From Mesodorylaimus sp. YZB2_4 (Eukaryota; Nematoda; Enoplea; Dorylaimida; Dorylaimidae), in NCBI GenBank assembly GCA_030248295.1, contig JASANH010000232.1, positions 434,001 to 498,000 of the forward strand: a stretch of DNA of 64,000 nucleotides, in the 5' to 3' direction. A program made the position numbers and the translations under genes. Positions 13,429 to 25,138 of this stretch are shown piece after piece. Within the stretch, counting starts at the first letter, position 1. Each line of letters starts with the position of its first letter. The notes beneath the pieces were generated by a model. That model did not search any database and was not told the origin of the DNA. It saw nothing but the letters and a program-made list of their open reading frames with translations.

Positions 13429-16087
13429 ATGGCCGAATTTCCGCATTTGGGCAAGCGTTGTAACGTGGAGAATTGTAAGCGATTGGGTAAGTAGTGGGAA
13501 GTGGGTCAAAGATCTGAGGCTAAAATGTATTAGTTTATTCATCGTATTGATGTGATTCTTTTTAGATTTTTTGCCATTCGAATGCTCGTTATGCAAAAAA
13601 ATATTTTGGTAAGATTTGACTGTTTTTTTTGTGAACTGTTTCAGAATGCATACAAAAAGGCCTCGACCCCTGAGAATGCTTAGTTTTTTGGCAAGGTATA
13701 CAAATGTAGCTGACATGTGAAGATGTAGCTGACCTGTGAAGAAGGCGGGGTATTTTGGGGTCTACTGACGCCGAAATTCACGGAGTGTATGGCTTTTGTC
13801 CAGGAGAGGCAGAAACCCGTCAGGTTGATGTCTCACGATCAGCCTCCTATGACTATGAGGCCTCAGATGATGCACCCCCGCGGCTCCTTCTCCAATGTAC
13901 GGCCATTCCGCTGTTGCACAATTTATTACTTGAGGGTCCATTATACGGCTGGAGACTGCATACTCATGCGTCATTGATCTGAGGGGAATTGGCCACCCAC
14001 AGTGGTTTTAATAGGAAAAATGCTCTTTCAAGAAACGAATCCTCACGGGACCTGCTCGAAGTTGTGGAGACAACGTGGCTGTTGTCAGCGAAAGCTTTTC
14101 AAAGAAATTGGGTATCTACAGCACACTTCAGTGCTGGTGCTGTCCGGCAAGACTGCCAATGCAGTAAATATTGTAAGGGTCCATCCATAAAGGTCGACCG
14201 CAAGAACCGCTAGATTTTTTCCCTTTCCCCCTGACCGCATTCAGAACACTTTTCCTGCGCCCCCAAAACCCCCCTCCCCCCCCCCCCTAACCCACAAAAA
14301 AACCAAAAAACAGACGAGGCGGGGACCCCCTCCAAAAAACCCCAAAACCAAGGGGGGAGGAAAACAAAAAAAAAAAAAAAAAAACAAAAAAAAAAACCCC
14401 CCCCGCGAAACCAAAAAAAAAAACCCCAAGCCAACCCACAAACACCCACCAACCCCACAAACAAAAACCCCCCCCCCCCCCCCCAGTGTTTACTATCTTT
14501 CGCTGTCGACCCAAACATACTGTACAAAGATCCTAAAACCGACTGCAACTTCGTTTCTATCGATGCAACTTTTTCAGCTTGGACCATCGTTCTCTGGACA
14601 GACATGCTTGCGCAATGGCGAACCTCAACGTACTTGAAGCTGTTCCGGTCGATGGTAAAAGCACTTATTTAACCTTATTCGAGTGACGATTTAATGGAGG
14701 TTCAGGTTCAAGTTCGAGTCCATCGTGCGAGTACACAGGGTGCAGCCGATCTTTGAATTCTGTCAACGTGGCGTGCACCGATTGTCATCGTAAATTCTGC
14801 TTGCAGTAAGCTTGGCTTTTTGTGGCCTCTTAAATCTATATATTGGGAAACTTACAATTAGAGAGACCCTTAGTGGTTCTGATCGTGAGTCACTAAAGTG
14901 TATGACAGGTGGCTGCCTAGGCTTACTGCTTGTGACCTTCAAGAGCCTACTGGATGCTACAGTATGGTATTACACTGTAGTATGATTGTATGCTGAGCTG
15001 CTATTCTGATGCCATGCCACAATTGGTGTCGCTCATTGTCTCCTCGTGTAATCTCCCCGTCGCTAAAGGGCAGCCCCATCTTGTGGTTCAAATCATCATG
15101 TGACTGAAAGGCAAGTTGCTCATAGTCTAGATCACATGGAACAGTGGGAGATAACCACCCTCCTTCACCCTGGATGGGGAGAGCCGGTGATTTGCAGCTA
15201 GCACAGTTGGTCTATGACGTGGTCTCAATCATGGCAGCTATACCAGTGCCCAAACATTTTTGTCCTTGCGTGAATCGAACCCGCGCCTATTGGATTACAA
15301 TCCCAGAGGCTGGTCTGGCTGTACATACATCTTATTATAGGCACCGACATCCGTTCGATCACGAGTGCACTGCTGCCGCGTCAGGTGGACCGAATACAGA
15401 ATCAGTACCTCAGTTGTCGAAAGCTGCTCAGTTGGTAGAAGAGATTAAGAAGGAGATGAAATGTGCCGCTTCTTTGTGGTTTTAGTAATTAGCTGTTATT
15501 GACGTCTTCTCTAGGTTCCACTCCTGCTGATCCTACGAAATCTCAAAAACCAATTAGTGCCAAGAATGCTGCGACGGCTGCAAAAGTAGCCTTGATGAAA
15601 TTGAAGCAAGTGGCTGTGGGCGATCGCGCAAAAGTTCCAGAAGAGGAAAGATTTTATTTAAGACTTCAGCTGCCTTCCAGCCATAAATGGAAAGACGCGG
15701 ATAATATACCCGTTATGTTTTCAAAGGTGGGTGGTCCGTATTGCGTTTTATCCATTGATCTTGTCGTCTTACACTAGATCTTATAACATTGAGCAATGGC
15801 GCAATTTCTGACATCCTCTATGTTTTAGACTTGGTCGGTTGGCAAGTGCGTAGATGTTTCTTCGGCAGCAGCTGGTTTGATAAACGAGAATAATAAGCAG
15901 GGGAAACGGGTAAGCGTGCTCGGGGTCTATTCTGGTTATTTGTGGACCTTTATAAAGTGATGTGTTCCAGAAGCTGTACTTGGTGCTGTCATCAGGACGA
16001 ACTTGCGAAATGGACGAAAATGTCAGAAAGCTGGAAGAATGTGGCGACTTGATCAATGGTGGAAATGCGTCTTTGATGTACGAGTAG
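13429..16087 (+). CDS. ZFAND1: AN1-type zinc finger protein 1
   Basis: Orthologues recruit p97/VCP and the 26S proteasome to arsenite-induced stress granules. Eight exons: 13429-13486, 13566-13608, 14578-14654, 14706-14805, 15341-15462, 15515-15726, 15829-15909, 15971-16087. All junctions are GT-AG and total exactly 270 codons (269 aa; human 268). The first AN1 finger is assembled from exons 1-3 (RCNVENC, FECSLCKKIFCLDHR, HAC). The second comes from exons 4-5 (CEYTGC, ACTDCHRKFCLQHRH, HEC). Then follow NAATAAKVALMKLK and the ubiquitin-like C-terminal domain (SVGKCVD, LINGGNASL). The donor at 15463 (GTGCCG) is the weakest site; it was chosen because only it restores phase. Introns 2 and 4 contain C-rich and tRNA-like repeats. 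Confidence 0.94.
14177..14520 (+). repeat. C-rich element copy in ZFAND1 intron 2
   Basis: Begins with CCATCCATAAAGGTCGACCG, shared with 16435-16460 and, inverted, with 17549-17575. The interior is an extreme A/C low-complexity tract (14260-14485) with long C and A runs. It may include sequencing or assembly error. Confidence 0.6.
15268..15320 (-). repeat. tRNA-like SINE fragment in ZFAND1 intron 4
   Basis: On the minus strand, GCGGGTTCGATTCACGC matches a pol III B box, preceded by a tRNA-like arm. Without a full clover leaf I treat it as a SINE head or tRNA pseudogene. Confidence 0.45.
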
Positions 16088-16431
16088 GCGAGAAACAGTG
16101 AGCGCGGAGTTGGCTCATCGTATGTGCAAGTGACAGTAATACATACATAGAAAAATGAACCTTTCATGTTGCATGTCCCTCGCGGTGTCAGGTGGCGTAT
16201 TGTCGAAAGCATGCGAAAGCACTGAAAAGACCTTTAGACTTTGCCTGTAAGGACACCGTCTGTGCACTGTGAGACAAATACCCCAACTATGAAATTCACT
16301 GATGGCATAAACTAATGGGACCGTCGCCAGGTGGCAATCGAACTAATTTTGTGAATGGTCGCAAACATGTTCCTTGGTGTCACAGTAAAAATCTTGGCGG
16401 ATTTTGACCGTGATCAGTCACCACACTTCAA

Positions 16432-16572
16432 AGGGGCCATCCATAAAGGTCGACCGCACAAAATCTCGATTGTTTGACCCATCCTCCCCCTTGACCGCAC
16501 GCCGACCACTTCTCGCGAACCCCCCTCAAAAATTGTCGACCACTTCTGCCATACCCCCCCCCCCCTTCCAAA
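16432..16572 (+). repeat. C-rich element copy (CCATCCATAAAGGTCGACCG family)
   Basis: Same terminal word as at 14177, followed by alternating C runs and (T)GACC(G/A) words. The inverted end at 17549-17577 could be the other terminus of the same 1.15 kb element or of a separate copy. Confidence 0.6.
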
Positions 16573-16804
16573 CGCTGTTTTGCGAAATGTTTTATTTTAT
16601 GCTTTAATGAGCTTGACAAGGTGCCCTCTTCTTCGAAGCCACTTTTTTTTTTGATTCATGGAGCGGATTTCTATTTTGTAGAAGCCCACAAAAATTTCCC
16701 CATATTTTTTAAAAAGTTTTGCGGGTTGGGCCGCGTCGACCCAGTTCTCTACGGGACTTTCAATAATATTAGCTGGCCAGCAGTCAAGATATGATGAGTG
16801 AGGC

Positions 16805-17250
16805 TGTGAGGTGACTTGGGATAGGTGGGGATCCCAATCTCCCAATCCCGATCCTGATCCTGACATTGAGGCATCGGGATTCTGCTAATAATTATGATAT
16901 GCATAAGCGTGCACTGATCCATCATATCTGCCATGAAGCAGTAGCGATGAAGAGGCAACAGCAACATCGACTCAAATCGATAATGATGGGAACACTGATT
17001 TTATTTAGCCTAGACTGGACGCGCATCGAAACTGCGAATCTACTCATAAATTTCAGCTTATTTATAATGACTGAAACTCGACCTGCTAAAAAACTTAAAA
17101 AAGCTTACTTGTTAGCTTAAAAAACCTGGATGACTAAAGTGTGCTTCAGTGAGGAAAATAGACTCATATCCTTCGTGTGTGCAAACAATGCACGACCTCA
17201 AACAAAAAATTCCGATCCTGATCGGGCTTGTCCTGATCCTGATCCCTACC
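16805..17250. repeat. Degenerate GATCCC arrays
   Basis: Imperfect tandem GATCC(C/T)-type hexamers occur at 16808-16863 and 17204-17250. The same unit, on either strand, builds the arrays at 56570-56610 and 57110-57200. Confidence 0.6.
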
Positions 17251-17254
17251 TATC

Positions 17255-17345
17255 CCTGGAGGTGACCAGCTCTCACGGCAGACTCCCTGTGTCTTCATTG
17301 GGAGCACCTCCACACGAGGGCATACTGGGTGAGAAGGGGCTTAGG
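17255..17345 (-). repeat. SINE fragment
   Basis: Matches the SINE at 43254-43440 over GGGAGCACCTCCAC and GAGGGCATACTGG. It is truncated on both sides. Confidence 0.55.
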
Positions 17346-17469
17346 CTTAGCTTAGGGACCGTCCCGACTGGTGTTCGAGGACAGTTTACCAATTCTCTAC
17401 TCTTGGGTGGGCGTCTGTTATTTGACAGTAGCAGGGGAGTCGCCCAGAGCCAGTGTCCAAAGCCAGCGA

Positions 17470-17577
17470 CAAGCAACTAAACTGCCGTCCTCCGTCGGAA
17501 TAGAACTTCGGCCTCTCAGTCAGGGTTGCCGACAACCTCCCCCCTAGGCTGCGGTCGACCTTTATGGATGGCCCCAA
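17470..17577 (-). repeat. C-rich element end (inverted)
   Basis: Ends in GCGGTCGACCTTTATGGATG, the reverse complement of the terminus at 14177 and 16435, preceded by a short C run. Confidence 0.55.
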
Positions 17578-18027
17578 ATCTGGAAACACTGGGGATGTCG
17601 GCCATGAACACCAAGATATTTGGCCCTTGTGTCAGTGTTGCCATGGCTGACGATTGTGTCCCCATTTAGCGAGTGTCTCGCATCCGCGAGTGCGAAGCAC
17701 CACGGCTAACCAAAATATTGCTAGCCCGCACAAGGCCACCCAGATGAAGCCTTAGCCCAAGCCTAACAATAAGCCCGCCAAAGCGCATGTACAGTACAGT
17801 AATCCTATGTACGCGCAAAGCTAGTGATCTCGCACATATTTCTTTAGCCGTGTGTAAAAAAGCACTCGCATCGGGACACTCGCGGAAATGGGAATACACT
17901 GTTGTGGTGACCACCTGACCGTTAGCCGCCAAGATTTTCAAAAATGTGTTCTGTGATAACAAAGCGTACATTTTGCGTTCCCTGTAAGAAGAGAATATGC
18001 ATGATTTGTGGTCGAAGATAGACTTGA

Positions 18028-18170
18028 ATCCAGTTTTTTCTAGCACTGTACGCACTAGAAAAAACTGGATCCCAGGACTGCTGGATGTACGTGCTTGCCT
18101 AACCTGTGTCTAATAGCCGCAATCAGACTGATCGCTTTACGAACAATCGAAGTAACGTGCTGAATGCTAC
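18028..18170 (-). mobile_element. LINE reverse-transcriptase fragment, inverted relative to 18401
   Basis: Reverse complement of 18065-18170 matches 18430-18537 with roughly ten differences and encodes the same peptide (HVTSIVRK, IAAIRH). It adjoins a perfect 16-base inverted repeat (ATCCAGTTTTTTCTAG) around 18030-18073. Confidence 0.65.
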
Positions 18171-18400
18171 ATCACATTGGTACTCCAGTAATTCGTATTC
18201 GGCATACTGTACTAACTCACCATTCGCTCTGCGTGGTGCACTTTACCACTTTACCACGTTTCCCCACAGCTGCCCAGCGATTATACTTATCTGGGTTTTT
18301 TAAAAGCAGCTTGCGTTTCCATAAAAAAAATGACCTCTGACACCCTCGCAGAACGTGATTTACATACAAATTAAGGGGTGCAGCTCTCACCTTCTTATTC

Positions 18401-19070
18401 TTGTCCTGTATTTTCCTGCGATGTGAAATTCAGCACGTTACTTCGATTGTTCGGAAAGTGATCAGTATGATTGCTGCTATTAGACACAGTTTAGGCAGGC
18501 ACGTACATGCAGCAGTCCTGGGATCCAGTTACGATGCTTGTGTGCGCACTGTGCTAGAATATGGTGTTTCTTGGTTGGGATCCGACCTTGGAGAAAGATA
18601 TCAGGGAATCGGAACGCGCCTAGTTTTATGCTCTAAGGCTGTTTTTGTACGATTTTACTATTTCTTACGAAGAGGGACTTAGACGTGCTGGGTGGACTTC
18701 ATTACATGACTGGAGGAAGGTCGAAAACTGTGTCAGTTTTATCGCTTTTATCATGGCTTTCATGACTTTTCCAACCGTCGATTTGTACATGGATCAGTTT
18801 CCCTTACCAGCCGTCAGGCTTGTTAGCCGCATCACCCAACTACGCCTAGGCACTTTTATGATGTGTATAAGCAAAGCTTCATTTTCTCCTGTACGCGTAT
18901 GCGGAATCGATTGTCTTTGGAAGCTGCATAGTCGTCATTTTCGCACTTTCGAAATTGTGTTTTTGTATCTCCTTTGTGATTTGTCCCGCGTGTTCATATC
19001 CGAATGTTTCTTAGACCTCGAGTGCGCTTCAGCGTTTGTCTAATGTTAAAACATGATGATGATGATGATC
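18401..19070 (+). mobile_element. LINE (non-LTR retrotransposon) 3' end, broken
   Basis: Two overlapping frames (18401-18682 and 18645-19043) resemble the C-terminal part of a non-LTR reverse transcriptase ORF2: VRTVLEYGVSWLGSDLG, then LRRAGWTSLHDWRKVE. The latter recalls the RRxxxL block and the downstream tail. A frame change near 18660-18740 and further disruptions show it is dead. It ends in a short (ATG)n run at 19053-19069, a typical LINE microsatellite tail. A CR1/Jockey-group clade is likely but unproven. Confidence 0.65.
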
Positions 19071-22000
19071 TTCTAAAACTCATGGCAGGGTGTCCATGGG
19101 GTGTGCCATCGAAAACTGTGCAGGTACAGAGCCGCTAATACAGTACGGGGGAACTATTAGGGGGTAATTATCAACCCAAGTACCCTCAGGAAGGAAGCTT
19201 TAAAAGGGAAACTAAAATTGCATTAGGGCTCTCACGATCAGAGCAACAGCTATTTGCGGGAGGTCAGGGGGATATAGGGATAAATTTCAGGGGAGAATTT
19301 TTTGCTTGTTATGTTATATATATGTTGTCATAGCCACAATATGCACTCACAGCACAGGCACACGTTCACTCACGTATTGTATTGCCCGACAGAAAAGATC
19401 AAGGATATCACCAGATTTACCATTGGTCTTTGCTTTTTTGTGGTCAATCCCGTGGCTATGAATCGATGGATAGACTCCGGTTGGACATTCAGAATCGTAT
19501 CAGATAGCCGATCCCACGCAACCTTCATACCCCTTCCTTGCATTCTTCAGCATGAAAACTTCTGAAAGCACGGCCATTGATCACAGACCGAGGTATGTAA
19601 CGACATCATGAATGAACACTTTTATTTTGTACAGGATGATACAATCCTTTTGTGCACAGATAATCAAATACAGCTCCTCGTCTGTTACTGTAGGGTTGAG
19701 CGTTCAAACAGGCCAGACGCATACTGCATGTTCCTGTATGAACGCCCATTATTTGGCCCTAATGCTGGTATGACCCCAAGACATTGCGGTTTCTTCAGTG
19801 ATACAATAAAAATAAAAATGGTTAGAAAGCGCAAAATTAGGCAAAATGTCAGCCCCTCATTTTCTGCATAAGCCATTACATCTTGCGCCATGTTTTTAAG
19901 GCAGCTTCCGTCGTGCAAAATACGCCTACTAGGCTCGCAGGTGCATGTCTTTATCCTGCGAAAATATAAATCTCCAAAGGATTGAAGCGTTTCTGGATGG
20001 TTTTTAAATTTAGTAGTAGGTATGTAACCTTTATGAATAAATTGTTATTCTGGCCAAAAAATGCGCACAGAGCCGTTATAGGTTTATCAGTAAGGTCCTC
20101 TCAACCGCTTAATCCACGGCGGGACCCTCAGGAACGATTGCCGACTAGTAGATAGCTGTCTCACGGCGTCTGTGAGCTGTCGTTGTCTCATAGAAACTGC
20201 TTCAATGCGCGAAACATTATAGATCTATAGTCATCTGATAAAAGTCAAGTTTTGATCCGATCCTGTGTGAGTGAAGGACCATTTGGTTGAGTCAGGCACA
20301 TACTCAAGTCGTTATTGGCTTCCTACCCACCTTACCTTCGAGGTCGGCTCTTGGCAGCATCGTCACCTGCCAAAGCACACGAAATAACCGATAATCGTCT
20401 GCCGTAATTCGTGCTTTTTTATCCTCTACTTTTATTGACCCTTTTAAAAAAGCATACATTCCACGCCTTTTTCAAGGCCTTCTCCACATTCTGAAATATT
20501 CTATTGTTGCCCTCTGGTGTGTTTGAAAGATCAATTGCGACAACGGACATAGAAAGTCACGCCAAAATAGGTCTAGAATTATCATGAATGCGTGGTCAAC
20601 CATTTTTCAGGTTGTAGAACCATCTGGTCTAAATGACGCACAAAATTTAAGCTCCTTGATCGCTAAACATGCTAAATATTTTGAACCTTCCGTGTATAAA
20701 TACTAGCTGTCTGCTAGTTAAGTTTGCAGTTTCTCCGAAACAGCAGACTCTCTGCTGAAATTGGTGCTTGAAGCTCGACTTCTTTTCAACTTACGGTCGG
20801 ACTAGAGTCCCATCAGATTTGCGATATGCTGATAAGAAGGACAAAATCTTGTATGAGGTCCTTGTGCTTGCATGCACTACAAATACAAATCATAGGCACA
20901 AACAGCATGCTGTGAATGCAGGACCCGCAACTCAGTGCCTCGTCAGTTTTTTTTCGTTCGGTAAAGCAGATCTAGCTGTTGGCGAGCATATGCTATGTAC
21001 AGTATACAATGATGTGCCGCCCTCATAATATTGCGTGCCCGCATTCCAAATACTATAAATACTTTATGTACAATGCGGAGTAGCGTGATAAAGCAGGTGC
21101 ATCTAAAGATAAAGCAGTGGCTAAAAAATGGCATTGGCGGGGTAAAATTACTTGATAGAATTATTCGCTTGTAAGGGCTGAGGACTATTCGCTCTAGAAC
21201 GCTTGTATTCGCTGAACTTGGTGAGGGAAAGTTATTCGCAGGGTAAAAATTTCGTGGTTTTGAATTTTAAAGAAACTTTTCCTCTCAAAAGTGTGTTAAA
21301 ACCTCTCTTAATTCGCGCATTCAAGCCACAGAAAAAGAGCAGCTGCAACGCAGAAGAGCACACTTTTGCTCTTCTACGATGCAATGGCGGTAGGCAAGGT
21401 GAAAAAAGCGATAAAGAAGTATCCACAGTCAGGAAGTGGGGCAATAAAAATTTTGGACATAAATGGGCGTCATGTAGGGTCGTTGGTGAGTGAAAGTATA
21501 CCTATCCCAATCCGTTAGCAAGCCTTGGAGAGCATGAATCTCGAGAACTGACCCTAGAGCACACTCTGGGTCATCACTGCGGCGAGCAGGACCCAGTGCT
21601 TTTGTCTTGTTGCAAGTTGCCTGAAGTACTTCCCTTGCAAGATCAGTGAGTTCTTAGGTGTCTCCAGTTCAGTTGCGTTTCCGAGCAGGGCCAGTATGCT
21701 AACAAACGGTCGTGGGGTCAACAAATTTAAAACTAGCGCGGATGTCCTTTATGCACGCCCCAAAGTCTTGTCAGCACTTGATCTTTTCTGAGAAACAGAA
21801 GAAAGTTGATCGATTAGGGCATTCTGTCTAGGAAAACCGCAAAATATTTGCCGTTCGAACTTATTTGACTCACAGTATTTGAAAACGACCAAGAAAACGA
21901 TTTAGCGCACATGCAGTTATTGCAAGACCGAGTAAAATATAGTTTCAGATGGCACATGGTACCTGGCTGGAAATTGCCGAGTAGACGCACAATCAAAACA

Positions 22001-22221
22001 CGGCCATACCTATACATAGGAACGAGTCAGTATCGACAACCAAAGAACCATAGCAACAGCAGAGGCAGTAGATTTTGTGCACGCGTCCTCTCAAATTTCT
22101 GCCCCCCCGTTCAAAACAGGTTTTCCTCTTTCTCTGTCGTTCATTCCGCCAGGCAGTCAATATTTCACTCTACATTTGGTCTCTCGCCCGACATAAACCA
22201 AAGAATTTATAAAATTTGAAA
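19071..22221. other. Gene-free stretch
   Basis: Only short unsupported open frames; no splice-linked domains, terminal repeats or RNA genes that I can recognise. Confidence 0.5.
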
Positions 22222-23724
22222 ATGAATATTCAAAAAATCAAATTTTTTCTTCTCGCATCATTTACAGCACTTTTCGGAGTATTTCAACTTGGTTATCAAA
22301 CAAGCGTTATCAACATTCCAGAACACGTGTTTCATCAATTTATTAACGAAACTTATTTGAGACGGCATGGACAATCAATACCAGAAGCTGCTGTCGTTGC
22401 AATATGGGCGTGGATTGTGAGCGCTGTGTCGATCGGTGGTCTTATTGGTTCCTTAATAACACCATTCTTAGCTGAGAAATTTGGTCGGAAGGTAACAATA
22501 ATGATTATCAGTAATATCATCGCCATTGGTTCCAGTTTGTTGATGGGTTTCAGTCAAATGACCCAGTCTTATGAAATTTTAGCGCTAGGACGGTTCTTGG
22601 TTGGCATTAGCGCTGGTATATCATCCTCCCTCACACCGGTCTATTTGATTGAATGCTGTCCTGATAAATATCGAGGAATTATGGGCAGTATGCAAAACAT
22701 ATTTATCAATGTTGCTACAATTTTGGCATTTTTGATAGCCATGCCTCAAGTTTGGGGAAATTTCGATTCGCTCCCTTTTTTGCTCGGATTAGGAATGATT
22801 CCAGCATGGATTCAACTATTTTCCAGTTTCTTCATGATGGAAAGCCCCAAATATTTATACATAAATAGAAAAAATCGAATAGAAGCCACGAAATCGATCA
22901 AATTCTGGTCAGTTAATGGGGACCTGACCGAGTATGAAATCAAAGCTATCTTCCATGAATACGATCAAGAAAACAACTCATTAGCTCAAGATATTGGGCT
23001 TTTTCAAGCCATGAAAACACCGTATTTTCGTCATGTATCAATAATTTCCTTGGTTTTGATAGCCTGTCAAGCAGCGACGGGGATCAATGTCATTGTCAGC
23101 TATTCATCGGATATGTTTTCAAAATTAGGCTTCAGTCTACAGAACACTGACATTTGCACAAGCATGATCGGTGTTATTAGCACAATCAGTGCAGTTTTCA
23201 CAGCAGTTATAGTCGAAAAATTCTCAAGGCGATCCGCTTTTTTTTGCAGTTATATTCTATTATTGATTTCTCTATTGATTTTTACAATATTTTCAATAAC
23301 TTTCGAAAATACGACCTGGAGTTGGTCTGCATTTATTGCTATGGGGTCCATGCTCTTCTATTCTGCCGTTTTCAGTATGGGCGCTGGCACATTGACTTGG
23401 ACTATTCCATGTGAAATAGCACCTCAGGCCATTCGATCAACAGTGAATTCCATGGCTGGCGCGAGTGCGTGGACTTTGGCTTTGATCACCACCTTTGCCT
23501 ATCCGCCAACGCGACATATTTTGGGAGCGGCAAGCTATTTATTGTTTATTATTCCATTGGTTATTGGATTGATATATTTGTATAAGGTTATGCCAGAGAC
23601 GAGGGGGAAAAGTATTGCTGAAATCGTGGGGGAGCAAGCAGGCGAATCTGATGGGCATGTTCAAGATTCTGATAGCATAGGTAGTCAAAATGCACTGATC
23701 CTTGATGAAGATAAGTTTGAGTGA
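22222..23724 (+). CDS. Facilitative sugar transporter (SLC2/GLUT family, MFS)
   Basis: 500-residue, single-exon MFS protein with 12 predicted membrane spans, expected in the plasma membrane. Visible SLC2 signatures: QLGYQTSVIN after TM1, GRK at residues 88-90 in the TM2-TM3 loop, GRFLVGISAGISSSLTPVYL, a PESPR-like ESPKYLY, QAATGIN in place of the GLUT QQxxGIN motif, and PETRGKS at the C-terminal end of TM12. The second GRR loop reads FSRRS, and the usual GPGPxPW of TM10 reads GAGTLTW, so it is a divergent member whose substrate cannot be inferred. ATG 22222 is the first in frame; no intron is needed, unlike its neighbours. An acidic tail follows TM12. Confidence 0.92.
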   Translation: MNIQKIKFFLLASFTALFGVFQLGYQTSVINIPEHVFHQFINETYLRRHGQSIPEAAVVAIWAWIVSAVSIGGLIGSLITPFLAEKFGRKVTIMIISNIIAIGSSLLMGFSQMTQSYEILALGRFLVGISAGISSSLTPVYLIECCPDKYRGIMGSMQNIFINVATILAFLIAMPQVWGNFDSLPFLLGLGMIPAWIQLFSSFFMMESPKYLYINRKNRIEATKSIKFWSVNGDLTEYEIKAIFHEYDQENNSLAQDIGLFQAMKTPYFRHVSIISLVLIACQAATGINVIVSYSSDMFSKLGFSLQNTDICTSMIGVISTISAVFTAVIVEKFSRRSAFFCSYILLLISLLIFTIFSITFENTTWSWSAFIAMGSMLFYSAVFSMGAGTLTWTIPCEIAPQAIRSTVNSMAGASAWTLALITTFAYPPTRHILGAASYLLFIIPLVIGLIYLYKVMPETRGKSIAEIVGEQAGESDGHVQDSDSIGSQNALILDEDKFE

Positions 23725-24355
23725 CATTTTGTGATCATAATTATTTATATAGTATGTAGTTTTGTAAAGAGTAAGACCCAATTTTTAATTGTCGATTGTA
23801 TAGAACCAGACAAATCAGAGAGAGAGAAGTTAGATTCCTGTGTGAGCCCTGGTCCTAGTTTGTCAATCCTGCAGCCCCATCCCAGCTTCAATTCCCAGAT
23901 ATTCATGTTATTGTGTGCAGTACGATTGGATTGGCGGATTTTGTATAAGAAAGCGACAAAAGTTATAAGTGCTTTGTATTAGGATGTAGTGATTTCATTC
24001 TCATAAGTTCTTCCTGATATTCTTTTGCTAATACAGATCATCATCACAGTGAAAATAACACGTGAAATCTGTGTCTAGAAGATATCAGGGAAATCAATAC
24101 TTTTGAAGTGCTGCAGCGACATTTGTTTATAAATACCACGCTGATTGTTTTAGGAAGACCCTCACGAACAGTATTTTGACTTCCAAAATTGTCTACAGCT
24201 GAATATAATGGTTTCTCATATCATGCAGTATGTCAAGCTTAAGCGTATCCCCAAGCTTAAGCGTGTTGTGGGTACAACAGAAACCCAGCACTACAACCCT
24301 ATTCTGCAGCAGGACAAGTGTGCTACTCCATGGCCCTGACAAAGTCACTTTGCAA

Positions 24356-25138
24356 TCACACATCTTGACTAACATTCACATAAATCGATCCATACTGCAA
24401 TTTTGTAAAAGCCCCAAATCCAGCAGCAGTCGAGCAAAATCGCCCAAAAAAGGATCCATGAAATTGATCCTCGAAACTGCACGAGACGGGAGACGAGTTG
24501 ATGCCATCTGTGGACAATGCAAATACGACGCGTGTCATTCGGGGTGTCTTATCAGATCCACTTTGAGTCACTGATAAGGACGGTAGTGATACAATTTTTG
24601 AAGCAGTTTGTTCTTGCAAGCCATAAGTGACCAAATCACGACATTCGTTGGGATAGCTGGATTGGTAGCCACGTGATAACAAACTGCGCACTTCAGGTGG
24701 TTCATAAATATCCCAGGAAGTTAAGAAAACATTGCGTAAAGCGTCTTCTTCCAGTAAGCTGCTACGTTCGCCACAATGTTGCTTCAAGAGTGGCTTTCGA
24801 CAGGAGGCCAAACATGAAAGATATCTGCAGACAGAAACCGTTTTTTCTGTGTATTTTCATCGCACAGCACCCTACTGATGGCATTACAGTCGGCATCAGA
24901 CTCATATATACGGCAACACTAAATATGAGAAAGCAGAACCACAGTCTGGAACTCTTCTTTTTTAAAGTTTACCTGCAGTCACCAGCCATATAAGGCATGA
25001 TGTCAATGTTGGCACTTCGTTTCTCGAGTAGAATCATATAGATCGTGGACGCATTCATAAATCTAACGCAATTCCATTTACATTCTGATTCGATCACATG
25101 GTTTGCTTGCTGCAAACAGGAAATTCCGGATGCATAGT
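24356..25138 (-). CDS. Partial gene for a Cys-rich, probably extracellular protein
   Basis: Two exons join cleanly, 25138-24973 (acceptor TTTCAG, donor CAG/GTAAAC) and 24824-24356 (acceptor TCTGCAG, stop at 24356). The phase restores an Arg codon at the junction. The product contains spaced cysteines: ISCLQQ, ESECKWNC, AGDCRYLSCLASC, KQHCGE, ECRDLV. The pattern resembles nematode secreted Cys-rich domains such as chondroitin-proteoglycan-4 type, but I do not recognise the family with certainty. The 5' exon(s) with start and signal peptide were not found; at least one more nucleotide of coding sequence is needed upstream. Confidence 0.5.

Noticed and set aside
14210-14605. 131-residue minus-strand frame rich in Gly/Phe
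   Set aside because: It is the translation of an A/C homopolymer tract in a ZFAND1 intron.
15268-15340. Possible tRNA gene inside ZFAND1 intron 4
   Set aside because: The B box is good but I could not fold acceptor and anticodon stems; treated as a SINE fragment.
22207-22216. TTTATAAAAT as a TATA box for the sugar transporter
   Set aside because: It lies only about six bases before the ATG, too close to set a transcription start.
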